Assembly (NCBI GenBank): GCA_025056175.1
Contig: JANWWK010000064.1
Span: 92,732-156,731 of the forward strand
DNA: 64,000 nt
Reading direction: 5' to 3'
Source: Anaerolineales bacterium
GTDB lineage: Bacteria; Chloroflexota; Anaerolineae; Anaerolineales; Villigracilaceae
Notes under the pieces: generated by a model
The model's database searches: none
Seen by the model: the letters and a program-made list of their open reading frames with translations, nothing else
What the model was told of the DNA's origin: nothing
Made by a program: the position numbers and the translations under genes
Part shown: piece by piece, positions 1 through 9,463 of the stretch
Layout: each line of letters starts with the position of its first letter
Position numbering within the stretch: the stretch's first letter is position 1

Positions 1-514
1 GGCGCAAACCGTTGGTAATCGCATCGGGATAATCCATCGTTACAAGAATGGCGTAGATGTCATCCATCAAGGTCATCAGGCGCTCAGCTTCGGCCGAATA
101 GCCATGCCGCAAAATGTCCAGGCAACGGCGGCGGAGTTCTCCCACCGCTTCTGCCAGGCCGTTGAGATAGGTGTTGGCCTCCACGCCGAGTTCATCCGGG
201 CCGGGCAAGGGTTGGTCGAGAATCAGCGCGCAGGTAACGGTGGCTTCAACGAACTCTTTGAGCGCATCCTGGGTGTAACCGGCATAGTATAAATCAGGAT
301 ACGGCGCAAGCGCCTCGCGCAGAGAAGTGAAAAGAGCACGCGCCTGGCTCAGTTGTTCGTTCATGACAGCCAGGTCATCTCGATGCACAGCACGAATGGC
401 CTGCGAACAAAAACGGGTCAACAACCGTGCCTGTGCCAGAGCCTGGTCACGCGCGGCAGTGCGAATATCGAACTGCTGGCGGATTTGCTCCGCCAGCGCA
501 TCCAACTGTTTCAT
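1..514 (-). CDS. Translin-family protein (3' end beyond window)
   Basis: The first 171 residues are visible; the C-terminus lies outside the window. The all-helical chain carries the translin signature in its second half: a GVEANTYLNGLAEAVGELRR segment (residues about 110-129) followed by MDDIYAILVTMDYPDAI (about 150-166). Translins are octameric single-stranded nucleic acid binding proteins known mainly from eukaryotes and archaea; in animals they form the C3PO RNase with TRAX. The ATG at 514 follows the stop of the DUF3467 gene by 3 bases, so translation is probably coupled. It lies downstream of ssb and the DUF3467 gene on the same strand, which fits a nucleic-acid role, but no specific function can be assigned. 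Confidence 0.8.
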   Translation of the reverse strand, partial: MKQLDALAEQIRQQFDIRTAARDQALAQARLLTRFCSQAIRAVHRDDLAVMNEQLSQARALFTSLREALAPYPDLYYAGYTQDALKEFVEATVTCALILDQPLPGPDELGVEANTYLNGLAEAVGELRRRCLDILRHGYSAEAERLMTLMDDIYAILVTMDYPDAITNGLR

Positions 515-517
515 GGG

Positions 518-847
518 TTATGGTTTTCCTTCGTCAGCAGGCGGGGCTTCGGGTGGTTGAAAGGGGCGAAATAACTGGTCGGCCAGCGTGGAGGCAGGCA
601 TATGAATTTCGCCAAAGGCGGCTTCGTAGCGCGCCAGGTTCTCGGTAAGCGCGCGCAAAAGCAATTTGGCGCTGAGCGGCGACATAATGACACGCGCGTT
701 GACCTGAGTCCTGGTTTCGCCGGGCAGCAGGTGGGCAAAATCCAGCACCAGGTCAGCTGGAGAATGAGCAATGCGCACCAGGTTGGCATACACCGGTCGC
801 AATTCTGCCGGAATCTCGAGAGATGTGGGGACGCGATTGGGCGTCAT
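518..847 (-). CDS. DUF3467 family protein
   Basis: A 109-residue protein. Its two conserved blocks are VYANLVRIAHSPADLVLDF near the N-terminus and ARVIMSPLSAKLLLRALTEN in the middle, followed by a YEAAFGEI stretch and a Pro-rich tail. This matches the DUF3467 family, small proteins of unknown function. The ATG at 847 was chosen because family similarity begins there; the frame is open further upstream, but that stretch overlaps the ssb terminator hairpin. It is separated from ssb by that terminator and is coupled to the downstream translin gene. Function unknown. Confidence 0.8.
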   Translation of the reverse strand: MTPNRVPTSLEIPAELRPVYANLVRIAHSPADLVLDFAHLLPGETRTQVNARVIMSPLSAKLLLRALTENLARYEAAFGEIHMPASTLADQLFRPFQPPEAPPADEGKP

Positions 848-866
848 AATCACTCGCTTTGCAAAA

Positions 867-901
867 ACCGTTCCGAAGGGACAAGTCTCCTTCGGAACGG
901 T
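867..901 (-). terminator. Rho-independent terminator after ssb
   Basis: A perfect 13-bp stem (867-879 with 889-901) with a 9-base loop, followed on the minus strand by a short T run (TTTTTG). It lies 5 bases after the ssb stop and before the DUF3467 start, so it probably ends or attenuates the ssb transcript. Confidence 0.85.
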
Positions 902-905
902 GATG

Positions 906-1334
906 CTAGAACGGAATATCGTCTTCGGGTGCTCCAACGAAGGAGTTGCTCATTTCGCCGACTGCAGCACCGGCTACACCGCCGTCTTCGCGGCTGGAGA
1001 GGAAGCGCACCGTACTGGCAGTGACTTCGAAGGATGCGCCTGCCGTACCATCCTGGCGCGTCCACAGGCGCGGGCCACCCGTGTTCGGGTCGGGGGTCAG
1101 ACGGCCTTCGATAAGGACTTTGCTGCCCTTTTTGAGATACTGGTTACAGATTTCGGCCTGTTTGCCCCAGGTTGTGACTTTGAACCAGATGGTTTCTTTG
1201 ACGACCTGGCCGTTGTTGCCGGTATATTGACGGCTGGTGGCTACCGAAAACGAAGTGACCGGCTGGCCGGAGGGGGTGTAGCGCATTTCGGGGTCGCGGC
1301 CAAGATTGCCAACGATGATAAGGGTGTGAAACAT
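906..1334 (-). CDS. ssb: Single-stranded DNA-binding protein
   Basis: A 142-residue SSB. The N-terminal OB fold (about residues 1-108) begins MFHTLIIVGNLGRDPEMRYT and contains the WFKVTTWGKQAE segment; a short Gly-rich linker leads to the acidic C-terminal tip DDIPF, which docks partner proteins such as Exo I, PriA and RecQ in other bacteria. It binds ssDNA during replication and repair. The start has a strong SD (AAGGAG) 7 bases upstream. The leader (1361-1377) holds a perfect 7-bp GC hairpin. It is not next to rpsF/rpsR as in many bacteria, so it may be one of several SSB copies. Confidence 0.95.
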   Translation of the reverse strand: MFHTLIIVGNLGRDPEMRYTPSGQPVTSFSVATSRQYTGNNGQVVKETIWFKVTTWGKQAEICNQYLKKGSKVLIEGRLTPDPNTGGPRLWTRQDGTAGASFEVTASTVRFLSSREDGGVAGAAVGEMSNSFVGAPEDDIPF

Positions 1335-1439
1335 GCAGAGTCTCCTTCAGGATACAGGTCCCGCCGCGGCGCGGCGGTGCAAACATAGAACAAATGTATT
1401 TTACACTAAATTACGGCTGAACAAGCGTTTTTGGTGAAA

Positions 1440-3434
1440 TTAACCAACAACTGAAACGTCTTCCTGTCGCGTCAGCAGGGCTACGGCATACGGGTAAAGC
1501 GTCAACGCACCGGGCGCGAAGGACTGGCCAGTGAGGTGGTCGGTGGCGTCCCACGGCAGAGTAACGGTTTGCTCCTGACGGCTATGGTTGATGACAAAGT
1601 ACAGCCGCCTGCCATCCGGGCGGACGCGTACCCGCACCTCCACCGCTGGCGGAGTCTCAAACGGTTTCAGCGAGGTGTTGAGCAGAATCTGCCGCACGAG
1701 CGTATCCTGGCTGCGTTCATCGAGCCACGCGCCAACCGTATAGACGAATCCGCTGCCATACGGATTGACCACAACGGCGGGTTGGTCATCGAGCCAGCCA
1801 TTGCTGGCACCATAACGTGCCATGACAGTGGTGAACGGCTGCCCCAACAGGCGCAAACGTTCGGCCCACAGCGAAGCCGTTCCCTGAAATAACTTGCCCC
1901 CCACCGGGATTGGATGCTGCAGCGAGTAGTATTCTTCCACTTCTACCCCTGCCAGCTCAGCCAGCGCACCGGGGGGACGGGAGGGCAGCATCGCGTTGTG
2001 GCGGTCTTTCATGCCGGTTCGCAAGGTCAACACCAACCGCCCGCCGCGCTGGACGAACGCGCGCAGATGTTCGATACGCTGCTCGTCCAGCACAATCAGC
2101 GCAGGCGCAATGACCAGCTGATAGCCATCCAGGGCTTCATCGGCAGAGAGCAGGTCAATTTCCAGATTACGCACCGAAAGCGGACGGTACCAGTGTTCCA
2201 GGTAGGCTACGTAGTCAAACGCGCTGTTGTGGCGCTGAAATTCAATAGCCCAACGGCTTTCGTAACAGTTGAGAATCGCAGTTCTGGCCTGCACGGTTGA
2301 GCCAATGACCAAATCGGAAACACGGGCAAATTCCGCACCAATGAGTTGGGCTTCTTCGTAAAACGGGCGCGGCTGACCAGATTGGTCAATCAGCGTACCA
2401 TGATATTGCTCCTGTCCATTCAGCGCCGAACGCCACTGCCAGTAGAGCAGCGCATCGGCGCCATGCGCTACGGCGTGCCAGGCCATTGCGCGTGCTTCCA
2501 TTTTGTTCAGCGCGTTATTGGTCTGTGACCAGTTGACATGTCCGGGCTGCGTTTCTATCAGCCAGAAATTCTTGCGTTTGTAACCACGCACCAGGTCGTG
2601 CGCCGCGCCGGAAGTCAGGTGGTCGTGATGGCCGGTGGCAACGTACCAGTCCCACGAGGCCAGATCCAGGTCGTACGAAAGTTCGTAATGGTCAAACCCG
2701 CCGAACCAGTTCATGAAGTTGTGCGTTACCCAGACGGAAGAGGGCAGATGAGGGCGGAGTTCCTCCAACTGTGCACGCTGGAAATTGCGATACGAGCGGG
2801 TTACAAAGCGTCGAAACGCGAGCATGAGACCCGGATTGTGCGGCCCAATGGGGAGCGGAATCTGCTTCCAATCGGAATACGTCTGGCTCCAGTAGGCAGT
2901 TGTCCAGCGGGCGTTGAGTTCGTCGAGCGTGCCATATTCCTGTTGCAAAAAAGCCTGGAACTGAGCGTGACAATGGTCGCAATAACATACCCGGTTGTAT
3001 TCGTTATCCACCTGCCAGCCAATCACGCGCGGATGACTGCCAAAGCGTTCCGCCATCGCGCGGGCAATCCGGCGCGCCGCACGGTGCATTTCGGGGGCAT
3101 TGACGCAGTAATGACAGCGGTTGCCAAATTGTACGCGGCGTCCCTGCTCATCTACGGCCAACGTTTCGGGATATTGGGTGACCAGCCACGCCGGCGGAGC
3201 AGCCGTAGGGGTGCCGAGTACCACCCAGATTCCCGCTTCGGCCAGTTGTGCAATGGCCTGTTCCAGCCAATCGAAACGGAAATCGCCTTCAGACGGCTCC
3301 AGGCTCGACCATGCAAATTCCGCCAGACGAACGACGGTGAAATGCGCTTCTTTCATCAGGCGAATATCTTCGGCCCAGCGTTGCGGCGGCCAATGTTCGG
3401 GATACCAGGCCGCGCCAAAATGCAGTCGTTGCAT
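1440..3434 (-). CDS. Beta-galactosidase, GH42
   Basis: A 664-residue cytoplasmic glycoside hydrolase of family 42, which releases beta-linked galactose from oligosaccharides. The TIM barrel starts at MQRLHFGAAWYPEHW; the acid/base Glu is E145 in WQVDNEYN and the nucleophile is E294 in FWLIETQPG. C107, C150, C152 and C155 match the zinc cluster of Thermus A4 GH42. The trimer/jelly-roll C-terminal domains are present, and the length is normal. The ATG at 3434 has an SD (CAGGAG) 8 bases upstream; the open frame continues upstream only through the clpC terminator. It is a single-gene unit between two other minus-strand genes. There is no signal peptide, so its substrate must be imported, but no sugar transporter is visible here. 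Confidence 0.93.
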   Translation of the reverse strand: MQRLHFGAAWYPEHWPPQRWAEDIRLMKEAHFTVVRLAEFAWSSLEPSEGDFRFDWLEQAIAQLAEAGIWVVLGTPTAAPPAWLVTQYPETLAVDEQGRRVQFGNRCHYCVNAPEMHRAARRIARAMAERFGSHPRVIGWQVDNEYNRVCYCDHCHAQFQAFLQQEYGTLDELNARWTTAYWSQTYSDWKQIPLPIGPHNPGLMLAFRRFVTRSYRNFQRAQLEELRPHLPSSVWVTHNFMNWFGGFDHYELSYDLDLASWDWYVATGHHDHLTSGAAHDLVRGYKRKNFWLIETQPGHVNWSQTNNALNKMEARAMAWHAVAHGADALLYWQWRSALNGQEQYHGTLIDQSGQPRPFYEEAQLIGAEFARVSDLVIGSTVQARTAILNCYESRWAIEFQRHNSAFDYVAYLEHWYRPLSVRNLEIDLLSADEALDGYQLVIAPALIVLDEQRIEHLRAFVQRGGRLVLTLRTGMKDRHNAMLPSRPPGALAELAGVEVEEYYSLQHPIPVGGKLFQGTASLWAERLRLLGQPFTTVMARYGASNGWLDDQPAVVVNPYGSGFVYTVGAWLDERSQDTLVRQILLNTSLKPFETPPAVEVRVRVRPDGRRLYFVINHSRQEQTVTLPWDATDHLTGQSFAPGALTLYPYAVALLTRQEDVSVVG

Positions 3435-3488
3435 GTCATTTCTCCTGAGTACGTGGAAAATGCGAATGACCCATTTTACCCAAGAAAC

Positions 3489-3524
3489 ACGAAACTCCTC
3501 CCACATGGTGTGGAGGAGTTTCGT
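3489..3524 (-). terminator. Terminator hairpin after clpC
   Basis: A 13-bp perfect stem (3489-3501 with 3512-3524) in the gap between clpC and the beta-galactosidase gene. On the minus strand it is followed by a T-containing tail (GTTTCTTGGG), so the poly-T tract is weak but the stem is strong. Confidence 0.7.
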
Positions 3525-3552
3525 ATCGCATCTGGCGAGAGAACAAACGTGC

Positions 3553-5982
3553 TTACGGGTGAAAGACCACACGGTCGTCTTCCACATCCACAGTCAGACG
3601 GCTGCCTTTCTCGTATTTTTTGGAGAGCAACTCCACCGAAAGCGGGCTTTCGATGAATTTCTGGATGGCGCGGCGCAGGGGACGGGCGCCAAAGGCCGGG
3701 TCGTAGCCTTGTTTGGCAAGCCAGGCGCGGGCAGCAGCGGTGAGTTCCACATGCACGCCATATTCATCCAGCCGTGCCTGCACTTCTTTCATTTGCAAAT
3801 CTACAATTTTTTCCATCTGCTCCAGGCTGAGCGGCGAGAACATGATGATTTCGTCAATCCGGTTCAGGAATTCAGGCCGGAAGGCGCTCTTGAGCGCGCG
3901 CTCGATTTTCTGGTGGGCTTCGCGTTCACCGTCATCGGCGGTTTTCTGCACAAAGCCGAGCGTACCGCCCTTGCGGACGTACTCGGTGCCGAGGTTGCTG
4001 GTCATAATCAGGACGGTATTGCGGAAGTCCACTACGTTGCCCTGTCCGTCGGTCATGCGGCCATCATCCAGGATTTGCAAGAGAGCATTCCACACTTCGG
4101 GATGCGCTTTTTCGATTTCATCGAACAGAAGGACGCGGTAGGGCCGGCGACGAACGGCTTCGGTGAGTTGACCACCCTCCTCGTAGCCCACGTAGCCGGG
4201 CGGTGCGCCAAACAGGCGGCTGACGGTATGCTGCTCCCGGTATTCAGACATGTCAATCCGCACCAGCGCATCTTCGTCATCGAACAGGAACCAGGCCAGG
4301 GCTTTGGCGAGTTCGGTCTTGCCCACACCGCTGGGGCCAATGAAGATGAATGAGCCAATTGGACGGCTGGGGTCTTTGAGACCACTGCGAGCGCGGCGGA
4401 TGGCATCTGAAATGGCGTGGATGGCTTCGTCCTGGCCGATGATGCGCTCGTGCAGGCGTTCTTCCATGTGCAGCAGCTTCTCGGCTTCGGTTTCCATCAT
4501 CTGGCTGACGGGGATGCCCGTCCACTGGTGAACGACTTCAGCGATGTCGTTGACGTCCACCACTTCATCAATCTGGTTTTCGGCTTCCCAGCGGTCGCGC
4601 CGGGCGCGATACTCCTGCTCCAGGCGCAGCCGCTCCGATTTTTTCTGGGCGGCGCGTTCGTATTCGCGCGCCAGGCCAGCCTGTTCTTCTTCGGCGGCCA
4701 GTTTATCAATTTCATTTTTCATGGCCTTCAGTTCAGGCGGCATCGAGTAAAGCGCCACGCGCAGTTTGGCGGCGGCTTCGTCCATCAGGTCAATGGCTTT
4801 ATCGGGCAGGTGACGGTCGGTGACGTAGCGGTCTGAAAGACGGACGGCGGCCTCCAGCGCGGCATCGGAATAGCGCACTTTGTGATGGGCTTCGTAGCGG
4901 TCGCGCAGACCCTTGAGCATTTTGATGGCATCTTCGACGGTGGGTTCATCCACGTAAATGGGAGCAAAGCGGCGTTCAAGAGCGGCGTCTTTTTCGATAT
5001 ATTTGTGAAACTCATCCAGCGTAGTAGCGCCGATGCACTGTAACTCGCCGCGCGCCAGTGCCGGTTTGAGCATGTTCGAGGCGTCCATCGCCCCCTGGGC
5101 CGCGCCCGCGCCAACCACGGTGTGCAGCTCGTCAATCATCAGGATAATATCGCCTTGAGAACGCTGCACTTCTTCGATGACGGCCTTCAGGCGTTCCTCG
5201 AACTCACCCCGAAAGCGCGAACCGGCCACCATGGCGCCCAAATCGAGCGCCAGCACGCGCTTGCCATTGAGGATTTCCGGCACATCGTTGTTGGCAATTT
5301 TCTGCGCCAGGCCCTCCACAATCGCGGTTTTCCCGACCCCGGCCTCGCCAATCAGTACCGGGTTGTTCTTGGTGCGTCGGGAGAGAATCTGGATAAGCCG
5401 CAGAATCTCGTTATCGCGGCCAATCACAGGGTCAAGTTTGCCTTCGCGGGCCAGTTGGGTCAGGTCGCGGGAGTATTTTTCGAGAGTGCGGTAGCGGGTT
5501 TCGGCTTGCGGGTCGGTCACGCGCTGTCCGCCGCGCAGTTGTTGAATGGCTTCGTAAGCGCGCTCACGGGTGATACCGGCGCTTTCCAGGACACGTGCGG
5601 CGGGGGTGTTGCGCTCCGTCAGAATCGCCAGGAAGATGTGTTCGGTGGAAATATATTCATCGCGCAAACGGTTGGCTTCTTCGTTTGCCAGGTCAATAAT
5701 GCGTTTGACACGCGGCGTGATGAAAATCTGCCCTGCGCCGCCGCCTCCAAAGATGTTGGCTTTAGGGGTAGCGCGCAGGGTGGCATCCAGCCTGTCGGCC
5801 AGCGCCTGTGCGTTGACGTTGAGTTGATTGAGAATTTGGGGAATCACCCCACCGGGCTGTTCGATGAGCGCCAACAAGATGTGTTCGGTATCAATCTGAT
5901 TATGCCCATAACGCTGAATGATTTCCGCGGCGCGTTGGGCAGCTTCTTGCGCTCGTTCGGTGAATCGGTCAAATCGCATCAT
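3553..5982 (-). CDS. clpC: ClpC-type AAA+ unfoldase
   Basis: An 809-residue Hsp100 ATPase that unfolds substrates and feeds them to ClpP. Order of domains: Clp N-domain repeats (about 1-145, FDRFTERAQ start), AAA+ module 1 with Walker A GEAGVGKT (212-219), a short middle domain carrying the UVR-like coiled segment typical of ClpC (about 425-470), and AAA+ module 2 with [10 protein letters not shown] and the RIDMSEY sensor segment. The length is normal for ClpC (about 810) and shorter than ClpB. The first of two adjacent ATGs (5982) is used; AAAGGA lies 11-12 bases upstream. An extended -10 (TGCTATAAT, 6029-6037) drives it. No CtsR/mcsAB neighbours are seen, so arginine-kinase control is not evident. 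Confidence 0.93.
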   Translation of the reverse strand: MMRFDRFTERAQEAAQRAAEIIQRYGHNQIDTEHILLALIEQPGGVIPQILNQLNVNAQALADRLDATLRATPKANIFGGGGAGQIFITPRVKRIIDLANEEANRLRDEYISTEHIFLAILTERNTPAARVLESAGITRERAYEAIQQLRGGQRVTDPQAETRYRTLEKYSRDLTQLAREGKLDPVIGRDNEILRLIQILSRRTKNNPVLIGEAGVGKTAIVEGLAQKIANNDVPEILNGKRVLALDLGAMVAGSRFRGEFEERLKAVIEEVQRSQGDIILMIDELHTVVGAGAAQGAMDASNMLKPALARGELQCIGATTLDEFHKYIEKDAALERRFAPIYVDEPTVEDAIKMLKGLRDRYEAHHKVRYSDAALEAAVRLSDRYVTDRHLPDKAIDLMDEAAAKLRVALYSMPPELKAMKNEIDKLAAEEEQAGLAREYERAAQKKSERLRLEQEYRARRDRWEAENQIDEVVDVNDIAEVVHQWTGIPVSQMMETEAEKLLHMEERLHERIIGQDEAIHAISDAIRRARSGLKDPSRPIGSFIFIGPSGVGKTELAKALAWFLFDDEDALVRIDMSEYREQHTVSRLFGAPPGYVGYEEGGQLTEAVRRRPYRVLLFDEIEKAHPEVWNALLQILDDGRMTDGQGNVVDFRNTVLIMTSNLGTEYVRKGGTLGFVQKTADDGEREAHQKIERALKSAFRPEFLNRIDEIIMFSPLSLEQMEKIVDLQMKEVQARLDEYGVHVELTAAARAWLAKQGYDPAFGARPLRRAIQKFIESPLSVELLSKKYEKGSRLTVDVEDDRVVFHP

Positions 5983-6028
5983 GGTTGAGAGAGTCCTTTC
6001 GCGCGCGGGAATTTCCGCGCTGGGAACG

Positions 6029-6037
6029 ATTATAGCA
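6029..6037 (-). promoter_or_regulatory. Extended -10 promoter of clpC
   Basis: On the minus strand TGCTATAAT is a consensus extended -10 box. The -35 region is weak, which is normal for extended -10 promoters. A GC hairpin (near 6001-6020) follows in the leader. Confidence 0.6.
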
Positions 6038-6156
6038 AAGGCCGCATGAATTTTATGGAAAAAGGGGGTTAGAAATACGTATGAAATGGTGGTTACACCG
6101 TCTTTAGGCGGCGAGGGATGGGCTGAGGCCAAACCAGATAACAGAGAGAATCCACG

Positions 6157-6185
6157 CTGACATCTTGCCCTACATGCGCTACAAT
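6157..6185 (+). promoter_or_regulatory. Promoter of GNAT gene, leaderless
   Basis: CTGACA (6157-6162), a 17-base spacer and TACAAT (6180-6185). The start codon begins 8 bases after the -10 box, so the predicted transcription start coincides with the ATG. Confidence 0.65.
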
Positions 6186-6192
6186 TGAAGCG

Positions 6193-7194
6193 ATGACCGC
6201 TACGTTTGCGCTCACGCCCGTCCACACCTGCGCCGCGCCGGGCCGGATGCGTCCGCTGAACGTGTTACGTGACCTGCCCGCCGTGGCCGACCTGATTGAG
6301 TTGTGCTTCCAGGAGACGCTCGACCCGGAAGGCCGCAGTTACATTGACCAGATGCGCCGCAATGGACAGGATTCAGGTTTTCTGGATTGGGCGCCGCGCG
6401 TCATCGAAAGCGTTTCTCTGCCACTTTCGGGCTTCGTGTGGGAAGATGAGGGGCAGATTGTTGGCAACGTCAGCCTGGTGCCGTTCCACAAACGGGGTCG
6501 CAAAATTTTCATGATTGCCAACGTTGCCACGCACCCAAATTATCGCCGCCAGGGCATTGCCCGGGCGCTGATGGAAGCAACTCTTTTGCGGGCGCGAGAC
6601 AAACACGCTACTTCGATTTGGCTGCACGTGCGGCAAGATAACCCGGGCGCGATTGCGCTCTATCGCGATTTGGGATTTTACGAACGCGCTCGCCGCACGA
6701 CCTGGTACGCGACGCCTGGCGGCCTGCCGCCTGAATCCAAACGCCGTGCGGGCATCAGCATCCGCCCACCCTCTTCGTGGGATTGGCCACAGCAAAACCA
6801 CTGGCTCGAAACAGCTTACCCCACAGCGCTGGATTGGTACTTTGCTCAACGGTGGAAGTCGCTCCGGCCAGGCCTGTTTCACCGCTTCTACCGTTTTCTG
6901 GCAGATATAGACGTCCTGCAATGGGCGGCCTATCGGGACGGGCAGTTGGGGGCTGTTCTTTCCTGTCAGCGCACAAATGGCCGCAGCGATACGCTCTGGT
7001 TGGCAGCTCCTCGCCGTCCGGACCCGGAATTGTTGACCGGCCTGCTGCTGCATGCCCGCCATGCTTTGGCCGAACGGCACAGCCTGATGCTGGAATTTCC
7101 CACCGGACCGGCGGATGAATCGCTGCGCGCGGCCGGGTTCATCCCCCAGCGCACGCTGGTCTGGATGGAAGCGCCTGGTGCGCAACCGCGCTGA
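6193..7194 (+). CDS. GNAT acetyltransferase, double-domain type
   Basis: A 333-residue protein. The N-terminal GNAT domain (about 25-175) shows the acetyl-CoA loop RRQGIA at 118-123 within [12 protein letters not shown] and the [14 protein letters not shown] segment of motif B. The C-terminal half (about 190-330) looks like a second, degenerate GNAT fold. It likely moves an acetyl group from acetyl-CoA to an amine; the substrate cannot be told. It is transcribed divergently from clpC. The ATG at 6193 has no SD, but a promoter -10 box sits 7 bases upstream, so the mRNA is probably leaderless. Confidence 0.8.
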   Translation: MTATFALTPVHTCAAPGRMRPLNVLRDLPAVADLIELCFQETLDPEGRSYIDQMRRNGQDSGFLDWAPRVIESVSLPLSGFVWEDEGQIVGNVSLVPFHKRGRKIFMIANVATHPNYRRQGIARALMEATLLRARDKHATSIWLHVRQDNPGAIALYRDLGFYERARRTTWYATPGGLPPESKRRAGISIRPPSSWDWPQQNHWLETAYPTALDWYFAQRWKSLRPGLFHRFYRFLADIDVLQWAAYRDGQLGAVLSCQRTNGRSDTLWLAAPRRPDPELLTGLLLHARHALAERHSLMLEFPTGPADESLRAAGFIPQRTLVWMEAPGAQPR

Positions 7195-7238
7195 AGGTCT
7201 GCACGCACGACAAAACACACAACGAAAAGGAAAGCAAC

Positions 7239-7610
7239 ATGAGTCGTTTTTTCTTACGCTGGCTGATTAACGCAGTGGCGCTGTATGCTGCCGTGGCTCT
7301 CGTGCCTGGAATCACCGCCCAATCTACCAACTGGCTGTCTTTTTTGTGGCTGGCACTGATTTTTGGACTGCTCAATGCCCTGCTGCGCCCCCTGCTCAAA
7401 CTGCTCACCTGTCCCCTCATCCTGCTCACGCTTGGCCTGTTCACGCTGGTCATCAACACGTTCCTGTTCTGGCTGGCAGGGCTGGTGGGGACGAACTTTG
7501 GTGTCGGCTTCACGGTGGATGGGTTCTGGCCGGCCTTTTGGGGTGGGTTGATGGTCAGCGTGGTGAGTGTGGCACTGACGCTGCTTTTCAAAGAGGATAA
7601 GAAAAAGTAA
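7239..7610 (+). CDS. Phage holin family 4 / YvlD-like membrane protein
   Basis: A 123-residue inner-membrane protein with four predicted helices: about 5-22, 28-48 (FLWLALIFGLLNALLRPLL), 52-78 and 90-115. The NALLRPLLKLLTCPLILLTLG region is the hallmark of the phage_holin_4_2/YvlD family, which despite its name is mostly chromosomal and of unknown function. It has a good SD (AAAGGA) and sits 44 bases after the GNAT gene. No endolysin is adjacent, so a lysis role is not supported. Confidence 0.8.
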   Translation: MSRFFLRWLINAVALYAAVALVPGITAQSTNWLSFLWLALIFGLLNALLRPLLKLLTCPLILLTLGLFTLVINTFLFWLAGLVGTNFGVGFTVDGFWPAFWGGLMVSVVSVALTLLFKEDKKK

Positions 7611-7658
7611 ATTCAGTTGAGGGAGGGGAAAACAAGAACCGTTTCAACGCGCGCGGCT

Positions 7659-8333
7659 TCAGGGAGAAGAGAAGTTGTTCAGCACCGCTTTCAGCGCGCG
7701 CACGCCCGCGCCTGGTCCGTGCGGGTGCTTGAACACGGCATTGCCAGCCACGAAGGCATTCGCCCCGGCGGCAATCAGTTGCGGCAGAGTGGCTTCGGCG
7801 ACGCCGCCATCCACTTCCAGCCAGGCAGAAGATTGAATGGCAGCAAGCATTCGGCGGATTTCTGCAATTTTCGGCAGCGTTTCCGGCAGGAACGATTGCG
7901 CCCCAAAGCCGGGATTGACGGTCATCACCAGCACCAAATCGGCCAGGGGCAGAACTTCTTTGAGCAAGACGGCGGGCGTGCCAGGGTTGAGCGTTACGCC
8001 AGGACGGACGCCCAAAGCTCGAATCTGTTGCAGGGTACGATGCAGATGCGGGCAGGTTTCCACATGAACGGTCAACCGGTCGGCGCCGGCGCGGGCAAAG
8101 GCTTCTAAATAACGTTCCGGCTGCTCAATCATCAGATGAACATCCAGCGGAAGCCGGGTAGCGCGGCGGCAGGCTTCGACGACCAGCGGGCCAATCGTCA
8201 TATTCGGAACGAAATGACCATCCATCACGTCCAGGTGAATCCAATCCGCGCCAGCTTCTTCGGCGGCGCGGATTTCTTCGCCCAGGCGGGTGAAATCGGC
8301 AGACAGTATAGAAGGAGCGAGAACGAAAGGCAT
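7659..8333 (-). CDS. rpe: Ribulose-phosphate 3-epimerase
   Basis: A 224-residue TIM-barrel enzyme that interconverts ribulose 5-phosphate and xylulose 5-phosphate in the pentose phosphate pathway. Seen: APSILSADFTRLGEEI at the start, the metal/catalytic segment HLDVMDGHFVPNMT, VHVE, MTVNPGFGAQSF, and EVDGGV near the end. The ATG at 8333 begins one base after the stop of the kinase gene, with no clear SD, so translation is likely coupled to it. The pairing with a Ser/Thr kinase recalls prkC-rsgA-rpe gene neighbourhoods of Firmicutes. Confidence 0.95.
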   Translation of the reverse strand: MPFVLAPSILSADFTRLGEEIRAAEEAGADWIHLDVMDGHFVPNMTIGPLVVEACRRATRLPLDVHLMIEQPERYLEAFARAGADRLTVHVETCPHLHRTLQQIRALGVRPGVTLNPGTPAVLLKEVLPLADLVLVMTVNPGFGAQSFLPETLPKIAEIRRMLAAIQSSAWLEVDGGVAEATLPQLIAAGANAFVAGNAVFKHPHGPGAGVRALKAVLNNFSSP

Positions 8334-8334
8334 A

Positions 8335-9414
8335 TTAACGCGGATTGAGCAGGGTGCCAATCACATACAACCACCATGGGATAAGGCCGCCCACTGCTGC
8401 AAGGGCAATCAACCCCAGAAAAACGCTTATCCAGTCAATGCCGCCAAGCGGCTCTTCGGCAGGTGGCGGTGGGGGTTCGGGACGAGGGGAGCGCGCGCGC
8501 GTTTTGGCCGAAACTGCCGGAGCGGCCACCGTTTCCGCCTGGGGTTCCACAGGGGGCGGCGGCGGGGTCAACCGCACAGCAGGCGATTTTTGCGCCTGTC
8601 CAAAAGTCATCAACACACGCCCTAACTGGTCGGCAGTGCGGTAACGCGCAGCCGGTTCTTTCGAGAGGACCTTGAGGATGATTTGTTCCAGTTCGGGCGT
8701 AATGGCCGGATTGAGCTGGCTGGGCGGCTGGGGCGCCATTTCCCGATGCAGGCGCGCCAGGGTTTCTGCCGTGCGCGCAACAAACGGCGGACGCCCGGTA
8801 AGCAGCTCATACATCACCACGCCCAGCGAATAGACATCCGATGCCGGGGAAGGCGCCTGCCCGGCGGCCTGTTCGGGGGAAAAATAGAGAGGCGACCCCC
8901 ATACGACTTCGTTCTGCTCTTCGGGATGGATGGCGGCCACCGCGCGCGCGATGCCGAAATCGGTCACTTTCAGCCGCCGGTCGGGGGTGACGAGCATGTT
9001 GTGCGGCTTGACGTCACAATGCACCAGCCCGGCACGGTGGGCGTATCCCAACCCGGCGCACGCCTGCACCATCAGCGGAATGGCGTCTTCGGGGCTGAAC
9101 TTGCCCAAATTCTCAATCATCGTTTTCAGGTTGGTGCCAGGCACAAACTCCATCACGATGAACAGCTGTCCCTGGTCAAACCCGAAATCATGGACTGTGA
9201 CGATGTTGGGGTGCGAAAGGTTGGCCGCGGCCTTTGCTTCCTGGCGGAAACGAATTTGAAAATCCTTATCGGCAGAATAATCGGCGCGCAGCACTTTCAC
9301 GGCCACGAAGCGCTCCAACATCAGGTCGCGGGCGCGATAAACCTGCGCCATGCCGCCGGAGCCGAGCGGCTGGAGAATCTGGTAGCGGTTGTTGAGCAGG
9401 GCAGGCGTGGTCAT
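8335..9414 (-). CDS. Membrane-anchored Ser/Thr protein kinase (non-RD)
   Basis: A 359-residue Hanks-type kinase. Kinase domain about 10-275: Gly loop LGSGGMAQVY (18-26), ATP lysine K40, E59, catalytic loop VHCDVKPHN (131-139), DFG at 152-154, SPEQAAG and DVYSLGVVMYELLTGRPPF. The usual HRD is HCD, so this is a non-RD kinase and may not need activation-loop phosphorylation. A Pro/Ala-rich juxtamembrane stretch (about 283-325) leads to a C-terminal hydrophobic segment (about 329-354), with almost nothing after it, so there is no extracellular PASTA sensor. The start has TATAAT 9 bases upstream and no SD, suggesting a near-leaderless transcript. It is followed directly by rpe. Confidence 0.92.
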   Translation of the reverse strand: MTTPALLNNRYQILQPLGSGGMAQVYRARDLMLERFVAVKVLRADYSADKDFQIRFRQEAKAAANLSHPNIVTVHDFGFDQGQLFIVMEFVPGTNLKTMIENLGKFSPEDAIPLMVQACAGLGYAHRAGLVHCDVKPHNMLVTPDRRLKVTDFGIARAVAAIHPEEQNEVVWGSPLYFSPEQAAGQAPSPASDVYSLGVVMYELLTGRPPFVARTAETLARLHREMAPQPPSQLNPAITPELEQIILKVLSKEPAARYRTADQLGRVLMTFGQAQKSPAVRLTPPPPPVEPQAETVAAPAVSAKTRARSPRPEPPPPPAEEPLGGIDWISVFLGLIALAAVGGLIPWWLYVIGTLLNPR

Positions 9415-9423
9415 AGTGCGGGA

Positions 9424-9429
9424 ATTATA
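9424..9429 (-). promoter_or_regulatory. -10 box of kinase-rpe unit
   Basis: TATAAT on the minus strand, 9 bases before the kinase ATG; no good -35 is seen. It lies between the desaturase stop and the kinase start, giving kinase-rpe its own transcript. Confidence 0.5.
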
Positions 9430-9463
9430 TCACCAGCAGACGATACCCTGCCCCCTGACCAAT

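Noticed and set aside
2538..3656. Long open frame opposite the beta-galactosidase gene
   Set aside because: Antisense shadow of a well-supported GH42 gene; GC-rich codon bias keeps several frames open and the translation is low-complexity.
7239..7610. Prophage lysis module (holin family plus muramidase)
   Set aside because: The two genes are 33 kb apart, and no phage structural, integrase or terminase gene is present.
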